In this document: positions 1-5,786 of the stretch, in pieces | How positions within the stretch are numbered: position 1 is the first letter of the stretch | Layout of the letters: every line of letters starts with the position of its first letter | DNA from: a virus | Length of the DNA: 37,939 nucleotides | Virus record (IMG/VR): IMGVR_UViG_3300044984_002279 | Span: 1 to 37,939 of that record | Direction: 5' to 3' (one strand) | Notes under the pieces: generated by a model | Seen by the model: the letters and a program-made list of their open reading frames with translations, nothing else | The model's database searches: none | Told to the model about the DNA's origin: nothing | Translations under genes and position numbers: made by a program

Positions 1-1
1 T

Positions 2-124
2 CTAGAGCAGAAGATAACGCACAATGCGCACCCAAACTGGACTTACAGTCAAATCCTAAACGACCTGCGATGCCAGTTGGATGGCGAGTGGGCCCTGCTT
101 CGTAGGCAAGAGGTCCTGGGATGA
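2..124 (+). CDS. 3' end of an unidentified gene (5' truncated by the window)
   Basis: An open frame enters from the left edge (codons start at base 2) and runs 40 codons to TGA at 122-124, five bases before a strong promoter. The peptide is ordinary in composition (for example NWTYSQILNDL) and matches nothing I recognise. Its stop just before the promoter fits the spacing of the genes that follow, so it is probably a real gene tail. The 5' part and therefore the function are outside the window. Confidence 0.5.
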   Translation, partial: LEQKITHNAHPNWTYSQILNDLRCQLDGEWALLRRQEVLG

Positions 125-128
125 TAGG

Positions 129-157
129 TTGACAATAAATGGCTCCTGTGCTATAAT
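129..157 (+). promoter_or_regulatory. Strong sigma70-type early promoter, cassette copy 1
   Basis: Perfect -35 TTGACA (129-134), 17 bp spacer and perfect -10 TATAAT (152-157), with an extended -10 TG just upstream. The sequence from GGTTGACA to TTTATACAGT is nearly identical in six other places in the first 4.5 kb. It drives the small gene starting at 190. Confidence 0.93.
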
Positions 158-189
158 ATCTTTATACAGTGAGAAACAAGGAGCAGCAA

Positions 190-363
190 ATGGTCAATGT
201 AATCGTTATTGGTACTGACAGTCAACGCATCACCGTCCTTCAAGCGCCATCAGAGCAAGCCGAAAAGGTAGCCAGGGAATTCCTGAGCAAAACCGGGCTG
301 AAGTTTATCACTGACATCTTCAGCATGGGCGAATACCGAGTTTGGGCTGAATATATCGGTTGA
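190..363 (+). CDS. Small hypothetical phage protein (57 aa)
   Basis: The frame can open at a GTG at 169, but that codon lies in the conserved promoter tail. ATG 190 has a good Shine-Dalgarno AAGGAG at 178-183, so I use it. The protein has an alternating strand/helix pattern (VNVIVIGTDSQRITVLQA, then a helix) and no recognised domain. Its last codon and stop, GGT TGA, lie inside the next promoter's -35 box. Function unknown; expected to be expressed early from the promoter at 129. Confidence 0.75.
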   Translation: MVNVIVIGTDSQRITVLQAPSEQAEKVAREFLSKTGLKFITDIFSMGEYRVWAEYIG

Positions 364-388
364 CAATAAATGGCTCCTGTGCTATAAT
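360..388 (+). promoter_or_regulatory. Strong sigma70-type early promoter, cassette copy 2
   Basis: TTGACA 360-365, 17 bp spacer, TATAAT 383-388, extended -10. The -35 box contains the TGA stop of the upstream gene (361-363). The spacer is the same sequence as copy 1. Confidence 0.93.
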
Positions 389-420
389 ATCTTTATACAG
401 TAAGAAATAAGGAACTGGAA

Positions 421-780
421 ATGAACTCGACATCTATGACCAAGCGTGACGAACTTTATTGCGTGTATTGGGATATGTATAAAGACGCATATGGCGTTCG
501 TCCTCGTGGTATCAACACTGACTCTTGGACTGAGGTCCAATTCAACGATGCGTTGGATGAGTTGGAGCGTGTTATCGAGGCCAGCGAAACCGCTCGCAAG
601 GAAGATGAGGCTAGGGCTATCCTCAAGTTTGAAGACAGCGTGGCCAATCTTTTGACCACTGCTACAAACCGGGAGCGTGTGATTGCTTGGTTGATGCGGG
701 AAGCTGAAGCCGAGGGCGACCCCGAGTACTTCTGCTACAAAAAGGGTCTCCCATATGGCTACTTTAATCGGGCAGTTTAA
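421..780 (+). CDS. Hypothetical phage protein (119 aa)
   Basis: ATG 421 follows AAGGA at 413-417 and the cassette promoter at 360. The protein is charged and mostly helical by eye, with Trp- and Tyr-rich ends (LYCVYWDMYKDAYG near the start, YFCYKKGLPYGYF near the end) flanking an acidic helical middle. This pattern is common in early phage accessory proteins, but I recognise no catalytic motif. The next gene starts two bases after its stop, so the two are probably co-transcribed. Confidence 0.75.
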   Translation: MNSTSMTKRDELYCVYWDMYKDAYGVRPRGINTDSWTEVQFNDALDELERVIEASETARKEDEARAILKFEDSVANLLTTATNRERVIAWLMREAEAEGDPEYFCYKKGLPYGYFNRAV

Positions 781-782
781 AA

Positions 783-968
783 ATGAACACAATGACCGGA
801 ATTGAACTGCTAGCCAACGAAATCGCAAGCCTCAATAGTCAAACACTTGACGATCTCGCTGACCTGCTGTTGAAACAATACAAGACACGGGCCGAGGCGT
901 TTGAATTCAGTCTGTGGACGGCTAGGCTGGATATGATGAATACCCAAGTTGACATTATGGCTGTTTAA
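783..968 (+). CDS. Small hypothetical protein (61 aa)
   Basis: It starts two bases after the preceding stop, with no convincing Shine-Dalgarno, so translation probably depends on coupling. The sequence is helical (a Leu-rich stretch around LDDLADLLLKQY) and lacks Cys, membrane segments or known motifs. Function unknown. Confidence 0.65.
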   Translation: MNTMTGIELLANEIASLNSQTLDDLADLLLKQYKTRAEAFEFSLWTARLDMMNTQVDIMAV

Positions 969-992
969 GCCGCCTATACACAGGCCTCTGAA

Positions 993-1169
993 ATGTATAA
1001 CTTCACCCCCAATCAACTTGACACCATACACGATATGCTGGCGATCAGCACCGCATATCGCTGGTATCACGAACTTGATGAAAGCACTGGCATCAATACA
1101 ACTGATGTAGAGGAATGGGTGATCGAGTTCTTCAATGCCTACAACAAAATAAACCCGGGAACCTATTAA
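993..1169 (+). CDS. Small hypothetical protein (58 aa)
   Basis: An ATG at 993 opens a 58-codon frame ending TAA at 1167-1169, in line with the operon and filling the space before the next promoter. The peptide begins MYNFTPNQLDTIHDML and ends in an aromatic, acidic helix. No strong Shine-Dalgarno is visible. It has coding-like composition and no stronger competitor frame, but the function is unknown. Confidence 0.6.
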   Translation: MYNFTPNQLDTIHDMLAISTAYRWYHELDESTGINTTDVEEWVIEFFNAYNKINPGTY

Positions 1170-1177
1170 ATAACTGG

Positions 1178-1206
1178 TTGACAGTAAATGGTGCCTGTGC
1201 TATAAT
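1178..1206 (+). promoter_or_regulatory. Strong sigma70-type early promoter, cassette copy 3
   Basis: TTGACA 1178-1183, 17 bp spacer, TATAAT 1201-1206, preceded by GG as in the other copies. The leader (GTGATTAGTAAGGAGTT) is shared almost exactly with copy 4. Confidence 0.93.
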
Positions 1207-1238
1207 AGCTTTATACAGTGATTAGTAAGGAGTTGAAA

Positions 1239-1526
1239 ATGCGTACAAAAACTTTGGTCTACGGTCTCAAGAACAGCCAAAAGATCCGCGTGATTCTTAA
1301 CGGTGTGGGCATCTATATGACAGTAGGCGAAATTGCCGGCAAGTTCGCTACTTCGGCGCACTGCATTGCGGTGTGGACGGTGACTGAGACTCTGGTGCGT
1401 GACCGTCGTATTGCCCGAGAAAACGGTCGACTTATTCCTACTGGATTAGCAACGAGGTTGGATAGCAACAGCCCTGGATATCGTGGCACTGAGATTGACG
1501 TTCAGATCGACCTCCTAGAAGGTTGA
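1239..1526 (+). CDS. Hypothetical phage protein (95 aa)
   Basis: An upstream in-frame GTG at 1218 sits in the conserved leader. ATG 1239 has AAGGAG at 1227-1232 and is the better start. The N-terminal half (MRTKTLVYGLKNSQKIRVIL, then MTVGEIAGKFATSAHCIAVW) looks like a small winged-helix or helix-turn-helix fold, so a DNA-binding role is possible but unproven. Its final Gly codon and stop are embedded in the next promoter's -35 box. Confidence 0.75.
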   Translation: MRTKTLVYGLKNSQKIRVILNGVGIYMTVGEIAGKFATSAHCIAVWTVTETLVRDRRIARENGRLIPTGLATRLDSNSPGYRGTEIDVQIDLLEG

Positions 1527-1551
1527 CAGTAAATGGTGCCTGTGCTATAAT
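1523..1551 (+). promoter_or_regulatory. Strong sigma70-type early promoter, cassette copy 4
   Basis: TTGACA 1523-1528, 17 bp spacer, TATAAT 1546-1551. The upstream gene's TGA (1524-1526) lies inside the -35. Spacer and leader match copy 3 almost base for base, indicating recent duplication of the regulatory segment. Confidence 0.93.
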
Positions 1552-1583
1552 AGCTTTATACAGTGATTAGTAAGGAGTTAGAA

Positions 1584-1763
1584 ATGTCTGAGTTTACATT
1601 CATCGTCGGTACTGAAAAGTTCAAGTTCTCTGCGGAGACGGCATTCAAGGCCATGGAACTGTGCAATCGGCAGGTGATCGACAAGAAGGATCTGCATCCC
1701 ATGGCTTGGGACCCGGCTGGAAAAAACACGTTCCAATGCTGCCCCGGCAACTATTTCGATTGA
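1584..1763 (+). CDS. Small hypothetical protein (59 aa)
   Basis: ATG 1584 follows AAGGAG in the shared cassette leader; the in-frame GTG at 1563 is again leader sequence. The protein starts with a beta-hairpin-like segment (EFTFIVGTEKFKFSAETAF) and has two adjacent Cys near the C-terminus (QCCPGNYFD). No family recognised. Confidence 0.7.
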   Translation: MSEFTFIVGTEKFKFSAETAFKAMELCNRQVIDKKDLHPMAWDPAGKNTFQCCPGNYFD

Positions 1764-1775
1764 TCGGAGTTGACA

Positions 1776-2003
1776 ATGGATCGAGTTCAAATGATGGTCG
1801 CGGGTAGGTTAGCTGAAGTTGATGCTGATATGGTCAAGAAAATGATAAAGAAGGACGAGTTGGTGGCCAACGCTCTCCGCCTTCAACAGGATCGCAAGCT
1901 CAACTCGGTGTCGGCCTATGACGCTATGATGGCTGCCGATAAGATCACCATGCAGATTATTCGGTTGAATAGAACTATTCGTAAGACAGTGAGGTTCCTG
2001 TAA
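1776..2003 (+). CDS. Hypothetical helical protein (75 aa)
   Basis: ATG 1776 is preceded by a CGGAG Shine-Dalgarno at 1765-1769. The protein is almost entirely helical, Met- and Lys-rich, and ends in a basic stretch (RLNRTIRKTVRFL). Its stop overlaps the next gene's start by one base (TAATG at 2001-2005), so the pair is translationally coupled. Function unknown. Confidence 0.75.
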   Translation: MDRVQMMVAGRLAEVDADMVKKMIKKDELVANALRLQQDRKLNSVSAYDAMMAADKITMQIIRLNRTIRKTVRFL

Positions 2004-2278
2004 TGCGTAAGCTAGTTTGCCCCAAGTGTCAGGGATCCATGGAAATTAGCCTCGAAGCTGATGAGGTCAACTATTCTTGGAACAAGGGCAAGACACACAA
2101 GCCCTGCAACAACTGCGGTGGCCAATATCAATGGGGAAGGGCAACAGGAAAAGTCTCCGTTCGCCCAGATGGCGAGGCGTGCTTGCACGAATACACAGGC
2201 AAAAATATCGGCCGCTGTCTTACTGCATACTCTTGTCGGCATTGTGCTGAGGGATTTACCATCGACAGCGGTGACTAG
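2003..2278 (+). CDS. Zinc-ribbon protein (91 aa)
   Basis: Starts in a TAATG overlap with the upstream gene. CPKC (residues 6-9) and a CNNC pair about 30 residues later form a classic two-knuckle zinc ribbon, and a CRHC pair near the C-terminus (with an earlier single Cys) may form another site. The layout resembles small phage zinc-ribbon proteins with similarity to DnaJ-type zinc domains. The likely role is nucleic-acid or protein binding rather than catalysis; the partner is unknown. Confidence 0.75.
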   Translation: MRKLVCPKCQGSMEISLEADEVNYSWNKGKTHKPCNNCGGQYQWGRATGKVSVRPDGEACLHEYTGKNIGRCLTAYSCRHCAEGFTIDSGD

Positions 2279-2281
2279 GAT

Positions 2282-2310
2282 TTGACAATAAATCACTCCT
2301 GTGCTATAAT
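2282..2310 (+). promoter_or_regulatory. Strong sigma70-type early promoter, cassette copy 5
   Basis: TTGACA 2282-2287, 17 bp spacer with a slightly different sequence (AATAAATCACTCCTGTGC), TATAAT 2305-2310. The spacer is shared exactly with copy 6 at 2817. Confidence 0.93.
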
Positions 2311-2342
2311 AGCTTTATACAGTGATTAATAAGGAATTGAAA

Positions 2343-2528
2343 ATGCTTAACACACTTAATGACTTTATTGTGCGCGTTGAAACATTGACCGACATTGCCG
2401 ATGCGTACAAGGTTTTTGAAACCGAGTGTTCAAATTACCTACGAGGCTCTATTTATTTGTTTGCGGATGAAGGCGAACCCGAACCCTTTCGGGCTGCTAT
2501 GCACAATCTGGGCTTTGACTCGTACTAA
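2343..2528 (+). CDS. Small acidic hypothetical protein (61 aa)
   Basis: ATG 2343 follows AAGGA in the cassette leader. The protein is helical and acidic, with the ending FRAAMHNLGFDSY. No motif is recognised. The entericidin-like gene follows 14 bases after its stop and is probably on the same transcript. Confidence 0.7.
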   Translation: MLNTLNDFIVRVETLTDIADAYKVFETECSNYLRGSIYLFADEGEPEPFRAAMHNLGFDSY

Positions 2529-2542
2529 GAGGAGCAGGAGAT

Positions 2543-2692
2543 ATGACTAAGTTTCTTTACATTTTGATACCCGTGGTGTTGTCTATTATCTCTGCTTGTA
2601 GCACGGTAGCTGGTGCAGTGCGTGGCGCTGGCGAAGATGTAAAGTCAGGAACTGACACAGTGTCCAATTGGATTAAATCAACAACCAAATGA
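2543..2692 (+). CDS. Entericidin-like small lipoprotein (49 aa)
   Basis: ATG 2543 has AGGAG at 2536-2540. A short hydrophobic signal segment ends in the lipobox IISAC (Cys 19), so the mature peptide should be a lipoprotein of about 31 residues. The mature start CSTVAGAVRGAGEDVKSG closely follows the entericidin A/B pattern (C-N-T-V-A/R-G-x-G-x-D-I/V-K). Bacterial entericidins are small cell-envelope lipoproteins, EcnB being described as bacteriolytic. In a phage this could act on the envelope, but that is inference. The next gene overlaps by ATGA. Confidence 0.72.
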   Translation: MTKFLYILIPVVLSIISACSTVAGAVRGAGEDVKSGTDTVSNWIKSTTK

Positions 2693-2820
2693 AAAACTTT
2701 ATTTTAGGTACCATATTTGGCATTGTGATCGCCACAGTAGGTTTTAGTGGCATTGCTAAACTGCTGGATAACGGTGTCAACAAAGTAAAAACCACAGTCC
2801 AAGAACAAGCCAAAGATTGA
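2689..2820 (+). CDS. Single-pass small membrane protein (43 aa)
   Basis: Starts in an ATGA overlap (2689-2692) with the entericidin-like gene. One N-terminal membrane segment (FILGTIFGIVIATVGFSGIA) is followed by a short amphipathic tail (KLLDNGVNKVKTTVQEQAKD) that resembles the tail of the lipoprotein before it. Together they may form an envelope-acting pair. Its stop codon lies inside the next promoter's -35. Confidence 0.68.
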   Translation: MKNFILGTIFGIVIATVGFSGIAKLLDNGVNKVKTTVQEQAKD

Positions 2821-2845
2821 CAATAAATCACTCCTGTGCTATAAT
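2817..2845 (+). promoter_or_regulatory. Strong sigma70-type early promoter, cassette copy 6
   Basis: TTGACA 2817-2822, 17 bp spacer, TATAAT 2840-2845, with the same spacer as copy 5. The upstream TGA (2818-2820) is part of the -35 box. Confidence 0.93.
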
Positions 2846-2877
2846 AGCTTTATACAGTCGAGAACAAGGAACAGATT

Positions 2878-3069
2878 ATGTGGAACAAAGAAGGCAAGAC
2901 GATCACTGCGATGTATCAAGGGCAGCAGGTTACTGGCACCGTTGAACTCAGTCGCGTGAAATACGGCGGCAAGGTTCAACACACCCTGCTCTTGGACAAG
3001 CCGGTTCAACTCAGGTGGCGCACGGAGCCGACTGATCGCTTGCTGATCGACGAAGACGAGGTCGGTTGA
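2878..3069 (+). CDS. Small beta-rich hypothetical protein (63 aa)
   Basis: ATG 2878 follows AAGGA at 2866-2870. The alternating hydrophobic pattern (KTITAMYQGQQVTGTVELSR, then VQHTLLLDKPVQLRW) suggests a small beta-barrel of SH3 or OB type, common in early phage proteins. No specific family is assigned. It ends GGT TGA within the next -35 box. Confidence 0.72.
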   Translation: MWNKEGKTITAMYQGQQVTGTVELSRVKYGGKVQHTLLLDKPVQLRWRTEPTDRLLIDEDEVG

Positions 3070-3094
3070 CCAATAATTCCCGTTCTGCTATAAT
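3066..3094 (+). promoter_or_regulatory. Sigma70-type early promoter, diverged copy
   Basis: TTGACC 3066-3071 (one mismatch), 17 bp spacer, TGC-TATAAT with -10 at 3089-3094. The spacer and downstream region differ from the main cassette family. The upstream stop (3067-3069) is embedded in the -35. Confidence 0.88.
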
Positions 3095-3114
3095 ACACGC
3101 TTACTAGGAGATTT

Positions 3115-3351
3115 ATGAGATTTGAAGTCAAAGTGTGCGACAGCATCTACAATGTAATGTTCATTGCCCAGGTCGATGACATATACGTGTCGGTTTTCTC
3201 TCCTCTGGTCAAGTCCTTTACGAGTTCCATCAAGAGGGTTCACCCGGGCGAAGGCAACTGCGGTGAGCAGAACGAATACGAAGCGACTTACTCGGGAATC
3301 TGTATCAAGTACCCGGACTTTGTCAAACTGATGAACAACATAGACATTTAA
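3115..3351 (+). CDS. Hypothetical phage protein (78 aa)
   Basis: ATG 3115 follows TAGGAG at 3104-3109 in a short leader. The protein has a beta-rich start (MRFEVKVCDSIYNVMFIAQV) and three Cys without a clear zinc pattern. No family recognised. The gene after it (the RNA ligase remnant) starts one base past its stop. Confidence 0.72.
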   Translation: MRFEVKVCDSIYNVMFIAQVDDIYVSVFSPLVKSFTSSIKRVHPGEGNCGEQNEYEATYSGICIKYPDFVKLMNNIDI

Positions 3352-3352
3352 A

Positions 3353-3529
3353 ATGAAGCAAGAATTACAAAAATTTGTCAAGGAAAACCCGAAGCTGGTG
3401 ACGATGCGTGAAACGTCCCCGGGCCTGTTCGTGTTGAAGTACAAGAGGAATGTGTTCTACGACAATCTGTGGAACGACTACCTCGAGGAATGCCGCGGAA
3501 CAATCGTTGATGAAAACTTCAGTCTATAA
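3353..3529 (+). pseudogene. Truncated T4 Rnl1-type RNA ligase (N-terminal remnant, 58 aa)
   Basis: The frame from ATG 3353 encodes an N-terminus typical of T4 RNA ligase 1-like phage ligases: FVLKYKRNVFYDNLW followed by YLEECRGTIVDENFSL. In T4 Rnl1 the 'LECRG' segment precedes the catalytic K-x-D-G motif by about 45 residues. Here TAA comes right after 'NFSL', so the nucleotidyl-transfer lysine and all later motifs are missing. The following 150 bases do not restore the ligase in another frame. I read it as a deletion remnant, although a short stable product cannot be excluded. Confidence 0.75.
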
Positions 3530-3557
3530 CACAGACGAGCCCAACAAGGATCAAAAA

Positions 3558-3683
3558 ATGACATTGCTGCAGGACGAGTCAAAGGAATTGAGCAAATGGT
3601 TTGCTAGCCGAATAGATGCTATGTGGGTTTTGCGCAAGGTTTATAATGACAAGTCCTGTGCAGATACCGTACTAAATAAGTGA
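3558..3683 (+). CDS. Small hypothetical protein (41 aa)
   Basis: ATG 3558 has AAGGA at 3546-3550 with good spacing and is preferred. An in-frame ATG at 3510 lies inside the ligase remnant. The peptide is helical and charged (KELSKWFASRIDAMWVLRKV). It begins just after the point where the ligase is broken, so its upstream region may mark the recombination junction. Confidence 0.6.
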   Translation: MTLLQDESKELSKWFASRIDAMWVLRKVYNDKSCADTVLNK

Positions 3684-3703
3684 ATAACGCAAAAGGAAGC
3701 AAG

Positions 3704-3787
3704 ATGTTTGAACAAGCTGCTAGAACAATTTTTATCATGACCGTAATCGGCCTAACACTAATCGGATTGGCTAAGTTCCTACAATGA
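3704..3787 (+). CDS. Tiny single-pass membrane protein (27 aa)
   Basis: ATG 3704 has AAGGAAG at 3692-3698. The peptide is almost wholly one hydrophobic helix (TIFIMTVIGLTLIGLAKFL). The stop overlaps the next tiny membrane gene by ATGA, which argues that both are translated. Function unknown. Confidence 0.6.
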   Translation: MFEQAARTIFIMTVIGLTLIGLAKFLQ

Positions 3788-3873
3788 AACTCATCGTTGA
3801 TCTAACAGTGATCAGTCTGCTTGGACTGTTCGTGATTATGAATTTGGCATTGTTCGTCGCATCATTCTTTTAA
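3784..3873 (+). CDS. Tiny single-pass membrane protein (29 aa)
   Basis: Coupled to the preceding gene by ATGA at 3784-3787. A hydrophobic helix fills the peptide (LTVISLLGLFVIMNLALFVA). It may pair with the 27-aa peptide upstream. Phage membrane micro-proteins of this type can affect host envelope functions, but nothing specific is visible here. Confidence 0.6.
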   Translation: MKLIVDLTVISLLGLFVIMNLALFVASFF

Positions 3874-3885
3874 GGGGCATAAGAT

Positions 3886-4209
3886 ATGGAAAAAGTTATC
3901 AAAGGTGGGCAAGTGGCGGTGATCATTTCTTGTGAGTACGGCAGCGGCTGGTATTCATGGCATGGCATTGAGAACCTACTGTATGATCCCAAGATCGTTG
4001 CAATCCTAGAAGATACAACTATCGATAAGTTTGCAGCTTGGGAATGGATCAGATCCTATGCTAAAGCATTGTATCCTACTCAGTTCTTTAGCGGCGAAGA
4101 TCGACTCGCCGTGCGATGGGTTCCCGTCGGCGCTAAGTTCCGCATCAGTGAGTATGACGGAAAAGAAAGCATCCTTCTGCAAACCGCAGAACAATGGCTT
4201 ACTGCTTAA
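3886..4209 (+). CDS. Conserved-looking hypothetical phage protein (107 aa)
   Basis: ATG 3886 follows AAGGGG at 3873-3878. The N-terminus (GGQVAVIISCEYGSGWYSWHG) is Gly- and aromatic-rich and reads like a conserved phage protein I have seen without an assigned function. A helical middle and a beta C-terminus follow. No catalytic motif can be named. A short membrane peptide gene comes next. Confidence 0.75.
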   Translation: MEKVIKGGQVAVIISCEYGSGWYSWHGIENLLYDPKIVAILEDTTIDKFAAWEWIRSYAKALYPTQFFSGEDRLAVRWVPVGAKFRISEYDGKESILLQTAEQWLTA

Positions 4210-4229
4210 TCATTCATAAGGAGACGAAA

Positions 4230-4301
4230 ATGTTTGCATGGTGTGTGGTTGCAGTATTGGTTGGGTTTGCAGTCTTGTTCACTGTTACGGATGAGTGGTA
4301 A
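4230..4301 (+). CDS. Tiny membrane protein (23 aa)
   Basis: ATG 4230 has a strong AAGGAG at 4218-4223. The peptide is one hydrophobic helix (WCVVAVLVGFAVLFTV) with a short polar end, TDEW. The ideal ribosome site and clean stop support translation despite its size. Function unknown. Confidence 0.55.
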   Translation: MFAWCVVAVLVGFAVLFTVTDEW

Positions 4302-4316
4302 CACAAAAGACTTACT

Positions 4317-4466
4317 ATGAGATTAATAGCTGATGAAATTAATGGTGTGTATGTCTGGGTTGATGCTGCTGAAATTGAAGTGAGCCCTCATTTTGATTAT
4401 GAGGTAGATGCGGTTCGATGGCTAGAAGATTTTGAAGCCGCTCAAGCTGGCAAACAATTTGGTTGA
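4317..4466 (+). CDS. Small acidic hypothetical protein (49 aa)
   Basis: ATG 4317 opens 49 codons ending GGT TGA within the next promoter's -35. The protein is acidic with a beta start (MRLIADEINGVYVWVDAAEIEV) and a helical end. The Shine-Dalgarno is weak, but the embedded stop matches the cassette architecture, which raises confidence that it is a real gene. Confidence 0.6.
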   Translation: MRLIADEINGVYVWVDAAEIEVSPHFDYEVDAVRWLEDFEAAQAGKQFG

Positions 4467-4491
4467 CAATAAATAGAACCTGTGCTATAAT
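4463..4491 (+). promoter_or_regulatory. Strong sigma70-type early promoter, cassette copy 7
   Basis: TTGACA 4463-4468, 17 bp spacer, TATAAT 4486-4491, followed by the conserved ATCTTTATACAGT tail. The upstream TGA is inside the -35. It should drive the small HTH-like gene and the coupled RNA ligase. Confidence 0.93.
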
Positions 4492-4523
4492 ATCTTTATA
4501 CAGTAAGAAATAAGGATCAGAAT

Positions 4524-4709
4524 ATGTCAGTTATGAGCCAACTAAGTCAGCAAATCCAAGAGCGTTTAGAGCAAGGTGAGAGCGCCGAGAAAATTGCTAC
4601 TGCACTGGAAGTGCCCTTGGAGTGGGTTGTGTTGCAATCGTATGAGGACTCTGTCCCACTAAGTATGCTTGTACCGGGAACAGTGTTGCGGAAGCGGAGT
4701 GCGCAATGA
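4524..4709 (+). CDS. Small helix-turn-helix-like protein (61 aa)
   Basis: ATG 4524 follows AAGGA at 4513-4517. Residues 9-34 (IQERLEQGESAEKIATALEV, then PLEWVV) have the pattern of a short helix-turn-helix that many phages carry in small proteins. It overlaps the RNA ligase gene by ATGA (4706-4709), so the two are translated together. A regulatory or nucleic-acid-binding role is plausible but not shown. Confidence 0.7.
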   Translation: MSVMSQLSQQIQERLEQGESAEKIATALEVPLEWVVLQSYEDSVPLSMLVPGTVLRKRSAQ

Positions 4710-5725
4710 TTAGAAAGATGGCTACCATTCGTAAGATTGATGAACTCAGGCTAATCCCTGATGCCGATTCAATTGAAACCGCTGTCATCGGTGGATGGAC
4801 TGTAGTGGTCAAGAGAGGCGAATTTGTCGCGGGCGATCTTGCAGTCTACTGTGAAATTGACTCTTGGATCCCCACGCATCTTGCTCCCTTTCTAAGTAAG
4901 GGCCGCGAGCCGCTAGAGTTTAATGGCATCAAGGGTGAGCGGCTGCGTAGTGTCCGATTGCGCAAGCAATTGAGTCAAGGCTTGCTGCTACCAATGTCTT
5001 GTCTCACTAATTTTGGGGCTGACCTGTGGGAAGGTGCTGATGTTTCGGAGACTCTCGGTGTCGTGAAATACGATGCTCCCGTTTCCGCGCAAATGGCAGG
5101 CGATGCGGTTGGGTTGTTCCCCGGCTGGATCCCAAAGACTGATCAGGAACGCATTCAAAATCTTACCAATGAATTAGCAGAGTGGCGTACCCAAGACCTT
5201 ACTTGGGAAGTTACGGAAAAGCTAGATGGATCATCAATGACGGTTTTTGTGCGTGATGAGGAAGAGGGGGTTTGTTCGCGGAATCTTCAACTCCGCGATA
5301 ATGCTACGAATACAATGTGGCAAGTGGCTCGCCGCGAACAAATCATTGAAAAGATTAGGGCTTGCGGCCGCAACCTAGCTATTCAAGGTGAGATTATTGG
5401 TGAGGGGATTCAAGGTAATCGCTACAAGGTCCGTGGTCAGCAGTTTCTTGTATTTGACATTTACGATATTGACGCAGGCCGATACTTGACCCCTGCCGAG
5501 CGTATCACCTTTGTTGCTAAGCTTGACATCAAGCACGTTCCCGTGCTGAGGTCTGCGTTTTCAATCGAGGCACAAAAGGTAAATGACCTGTTGTTCACTG
5601 CTGAGGGTGCGAGCGTACTATGCGGAGTAGATGGTCCTGAACGAGAAGGATTGGTGTTCAAGTGTAATAGCAGCCAAGTGTCCTTTAAGGTGATTTCAAA
5701 TTCTTTTCTCCTGCGTGAAAAATAA
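4706..5725 (+). CDS. ATP-dependent RNA ligase, DRB0094/Rnl5-like (339 aa)
   Basis: All core nucleotidyltransferase motifs are present: motif I KLDGSS (residues 172-177, Lys172 the expected AMP acceptor), motif III-like LVFDIYD (248-254), motif IV EGLVFK (314-319) and motif V with SFKVIS (326-331, Lys328). An N-terminal domain of about 160 residues containing a beta-barrel-like segment (GGWTVVVKRGEFVAGDLAVYC is its core) matches the DRB0094-type RNA ligases, which seal nicked RNA. The start at 4706 overlaps the upstream stop; ATG 4718 is an alternative. Likely role: RNA repair, for example of tRNA cut by host defence, which is inference. The broken Rnl1-type ligase 1.2 kb upstream suggests replacement. 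Confidence 0.88.
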   Translation: MIRKMATIRKIDELRLIPDADSIETAVIGGWTVVVKRGEFVAGDLAVYCEIDSWIPTHLAPFLSKGREPLEFNGIKGERLRSVRLRKQLSQGLLLPMSCLTNFGADLWEGADVSETLGVVKYDAPVSAQMAGDAVGLFPGWIPKTDQERIQNLTNELAEWRTQDLTWEVTEKLDGSSMTVFVRDEEEGVCSRNLQLRDNATNTMWQVARREQIIEKIRACGRNLAIQGEIIGEGIQGNRYKVRGQQFLVFDIYDIDAGRYLTPAERITFVAKLDIKHVPVLRSAFSIEAQKVNDLLFTAEGASVLCGVDGPEREGLVFKCNSSQVSFKVISNSFLLREK

Positions 5726-5731
5726 TTTAGG

Positions 5732-5760
5732 TTGACACCTTTTTGATCCTATGCTATAAT
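5732..5760 (+). promoter_or_regulatory. Sigma70-type early promoter for the paralogue operon
   Basis: GGTTGACA with -35 at 5732-5737, 17 bp spacer, TGC-TATAAT with -10 at 5755-5760. The spacer differs from the main cassette, but TTATACACA follows at the same place as TTATACAGT. It is the only clear promoter before the coupled operon that runs to about 10.58 kb. Confidence 0.9.
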
Positions 5761-5786
5761 TGTGTTATACACACAGAAGGTTAGAT

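Noticed and set aside
129-4491. Regularly recurring 40-base repeats, first considered as a CRISPR-like array
   Set aside because: Spacing is irregular, a gene lies between copies, and each repeat is a perfect -35/-10 promoter.
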